A stretch of DNA of 64,000 nucleotides from Muribaculaceae bacterium Isolate-037 (Harlan) (GTDB taxonomy: Bacteria > Bacteroidota > Bacteroidia > Bacteroidales > Muribaculaceae). The stretch's first letter is position 1. Each line of letters begins with the position of its first letter. The position numbers were made by a program, and so were the translations under genes. A model generated the notes under the pieces. That model saw only the letters and a list, made by a program, of their open reading frames with translations, searched no databases and was not told where the DNA came from. The stretch is taken from contig RIAZ01000013.1 in the NCBI GenBank assembly GCA_003762615.1, positions 1 to 64,000 of the forward strand. The letters are read 5' to 3'. Shown here one piece after another: positions 62,030-64,000 of this stretch.

Positions 62030-64000
62030 TTATTTGTTGAGTTTACGAAGTTTCCTGCGCTGATTCTTGACACCATTGCCTGCAAACACGCAGTATAGCA
62101 CCGGCACGAAGAGCAGCGTAAGGATTGTGGAGAAGGTGAGACCGCCGATCACAGCTGTGCCCATAGGTCGCCACATCTCTGCGCCCTGTCCGCTGCCCAC
62201 TGCCATAGGCACCATGCCGAGGATGGTGGTCAGTGTGGTCATGACCACAGGGCGGAGCCTCGACTTGCCGCCGAGAATCACCGCATTGCGGATGCCCATG
62301 CCTCTCTCTCGGTTGAGTGAGATATAGTCGATGAGCACGATACCGTTCTTCACCACGATACCGATAAGCATTATGGCGCCGATCATACTCATGACGTTGA
62401 GTGTATGCCCGGTGATCCACAATATCAGGAATACGCCCGAGAAGGCGAACAGAAGGGAGGTCATGATGATGCCGGGGTAGGTCAGACTCTCAAACTGGGC
62501 TGCCATGACCACGTAGACAAGGATGATGATGAGCAATCCGAGCATCATAAGGTCGGAGAATGAATCCTGCTGATCCTCATACGATCCGGAAAGGCTGATG
62601 TTGATGCCGGAGGGGATGTGCATCTCGTCAATCTTTAATTCCGCTTCCGTCACTACCTCACTCATAGGCACACCGTCTACCACTGCCGACACCGTGATGA
62701 TACGTTCGCGGTCCTTTCGCTCGATGGTAGGGGGAGTGAAACGCTCCACCACCTTACCCAGCTCCTTAATCCTGACACCGGCACCGGTGGGTGTGTAGAC
62801 CACGATATTCTCTATGTCAGAGAGCGATGTACGGTTCTCCTTGTCATACATCACCTTGATATCATATTCCTCGCCATCCTCACGGAAACGTGATGCCGTT
62901 GCGCCGTTGATACGGTTGCGGAGATAGCCTGCCGCTGTCTGGAGGTTCAGCCCGTATAGCGCGAGTTTCTCACGATTGAAATCCACCTGATATTCCGGCT
63001 GATAGTCGGAGCGGGAGATAGTCACGTCGGCTGTGCCGTTTATCCCTTCCAATATGGTCTTCAGTTGACGGGCCACGGAGTCGGTCTCATTGAAGTCGTA
63101 GCCGTAGATCTCGAAGTCAACGGTAGACTGTCCGCCCATACCGCTGCCGCGTCCGCCGCCGATGTTGACCTGTGCCTTCTTAAACTCCGGGAATCCACTC
63201 TCAAGGTCTTTACGCATGCCGTCGGCTATCTCCTTGATGCCGCGTTCACGGTCGCTCGGGTCGGAAAGACGTATGTTCATCGAGATGATGTGAGAACCGT
63301 TGTCGGAGAGAGAGGCAAACGTATTGTCGGAACTTGCCGGACCGACAGTGTAGCTCGACACGAGAATCTCCGGATATTTCTTGCGCCAGAGTGAGTCGAG
63401 ACGTTGCACAGCCTCCTGTGAGATCTCCACTCTTGTGCCGATGGGTGTCTCCAGCTCAACGCCAAGACGTCCGTCGTCGGCTGTCGGGAAGAACTCTGTG
63501 CCCACCTGCTTCATGAGGAAGATGGAGCCTACGAATGTGGCGAGACAGATCACGATTGTCACCGTGCGGTGTGCCACCACCACGTTCAACAGGCGTGCAT
63601 AGCCATTGTCGAAACTGTCGAGGGCTTTCTCTATCGGGGTGAAGAAGATTGTGTAGAGGCGTGAATGCTTGTTGTTGAGACGAAGCCACTGCGAGCAGAG
63701 CATCGGGGTGAGCGAGAGTGCGCAAGTGGTGGAGATTATCATCATGATTGTCACCATCCATCCCAGCTGACGGAAAAGGACGCCTGTCATGCCGGTCACC
63801 ATGGTCAGCGGGAAGAATACGGCGATAAGAGTGAGCGTGGAGGCTATTACCGACACTGCCACCTCATTCGTGCCGTGTACAGCCGCCTGTTTCGGGTCGG
63901 CTCCGCGTTCGATGTGGGTGGTCACGTTCTCAAGCACAACGATAGCATCGTCCACGACCATACCGATAGATATGGAGAGGGCGGAGAGGGAGACGATGTT
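62030..64000 (-). CDS. RND efflux transporter permease, C-terminal part
   Basis: This is an inner-membrane RND multidrug-type permease (HAE-1/AcrB-like) whose 5' part lies beyond the window; the frame is open to position 64000. The visible 656 residues begin in TM4 (NIVSLSALSISIGMVVDDAIVVLENV, with the proton-relay aspartates). They cover the second half of the porter and docking domains, with ten or more hydrophobic helices and the end GLTFSTILTLLFVPVLYCVF. Basic SUSD/HME features are absent, so an organic substrate is more likely than a metal. The downstream PG0541 gene and the family type support a Bacteroidota drug/bile-type pump; the adaptor and outer-membrane genes should lie right of the window. 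Confidence 0.93.
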   Translation of the reverse strand, partial: NIVSLSALSISIGMVVDDAIVVLENVTTHIERGADPKQAAVHGTNEVAVSVIASTLTLIAVFFPLTMVTGMTGVLFRQLGWMVTIMMIISTTCALSLTPMLCSQWLRLNNKHSRLYTIFFTPIEKALDSFDNGYARLLNVVVAHRTVTIVICLATFVGSIFLMKQVGTEFFPTADDGRLGVELETPIGTRVEISQEAVQRLDSLWRKKYPEILVSSYTVGPASSDNTFASLSDNGSHIISMNIRLSDPSDRERGIKEIADGMRKDLESGFPEFKKAQVNIGGGRGSGMGGQSTVDFEIYGYDFNETDSVARQLKTILEGINGTADVTISRSDYQPEYQVDFNREKLALYGLNLQTAAGYLRNRINGATASRFREDGEEYDIKVMYDKENRTSLSDIENIVVYTPTGAGVRIKELGKVVERFTPPTIERKDRERIITVSAVVDGVPMSEVVTEAELKIDEMHIPSGINISLSGSYEDQQDSFSDLMMLGLLIIILVYVVMAAQFESLTYPGIIMTSLLFAFSGVFLILWITGHTLNVMSMIGAIMLIGIVVKNGIVLIDYISLNRERGMGIRNAVILGGKSRLRPVVMTTLTTILGMVPMAVGSGQGAEMWRPMGTAVIGGLTFSTILTLLFVPVLYCVFAGNGVKNQRRKLRKLNK

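Overview
The window reads as chromosomal DNA of a gut-type Bacteroidales bacterium, most likely Muribaculaceae/Bacteroidaceae-like. Promoters repeatedly match the Bacteroidota -7 element TAnnTTTG. Gene content is typical: a SusC-like outer-membrane receptor, a LemA lipoprotein, a PG0541-type protein beside an RND pump, a succinate CoA-transferase-type enzyme, a class A2 beta-lactamase and a GH115 glucuronidase. No rRNA, tRNA or CRISPR array was found. The family and genus assignment is inference.

Bases 1-19480 are an accessory, defence-rich block with one housekeeping gene (valS) inside it. It holds vsr, a Sau3AI-like restriction endonuclease with its C5 cytosine methyltransferase, a DUF2971 protein, a possible HhH-GPD Fe-S DNA glycosylase, an AAA ATPase/PD-(D/E)XK nuclease pair, a cupin, an AlkD-type alkylation repair gene whose 3' end is duplicated around a GNAT toxin-antitoxin-like pair, and a three-gene McrBC-type system. 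The genes from about 1.1 to 5.7 kb are clearly more AT-rich than the rest. Two genes linked to 5-methylcytosine, vsr and the first mcr gene, share a 17-bp palindrome (GAAGTT-N5-AACTTC) at the predicted transcription start.

Bases 19.6-48 kb are mostly ordinary chromosome: a CusB/CusA/CusC-type metal efflux operon, YitT, a glycoside-hydrolase-like GHL10 protein, a TIGR02757 protein, small lipoproteins, FKBP, LemA, glyS, a SusC-like receptor, a DUF975 protein, an OPT transporter, an AAA/PD-(D/E)XK protein, GDP-fucose synthase, fabD-asd, a RecD-like helicase, enolase and a flippase-like membrane protein. Strong hairpin terminators separate most convergent genes.

Bases 47.6-64 kb hold a succinate CoA-transferase, then a tandem duplication of a two-gene convergent unit (surface lipoprotein and TIM-barrel glycosidase-like protein) threaded with CTCCGTG-type palindromic repeats. 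GH115, a lipoprotein class A beta-lactamase, a PurF-like protein without the N-terminal nucleophile cysteine, and a PG0541/RND efflux locus running off the right edge follow.

The best candidates for something undescribed are the ATPase/nuclease pair at 8.4-10.4 kb, the glycosylase-like protein at 6.3-7.5 kb next to a C5-methyltransferase locus, the alkD-embedded TA cassette, the shared vsr/mcr operator-like palindrome, and several intergenic elements built as short repeat units that invert at a centre point.
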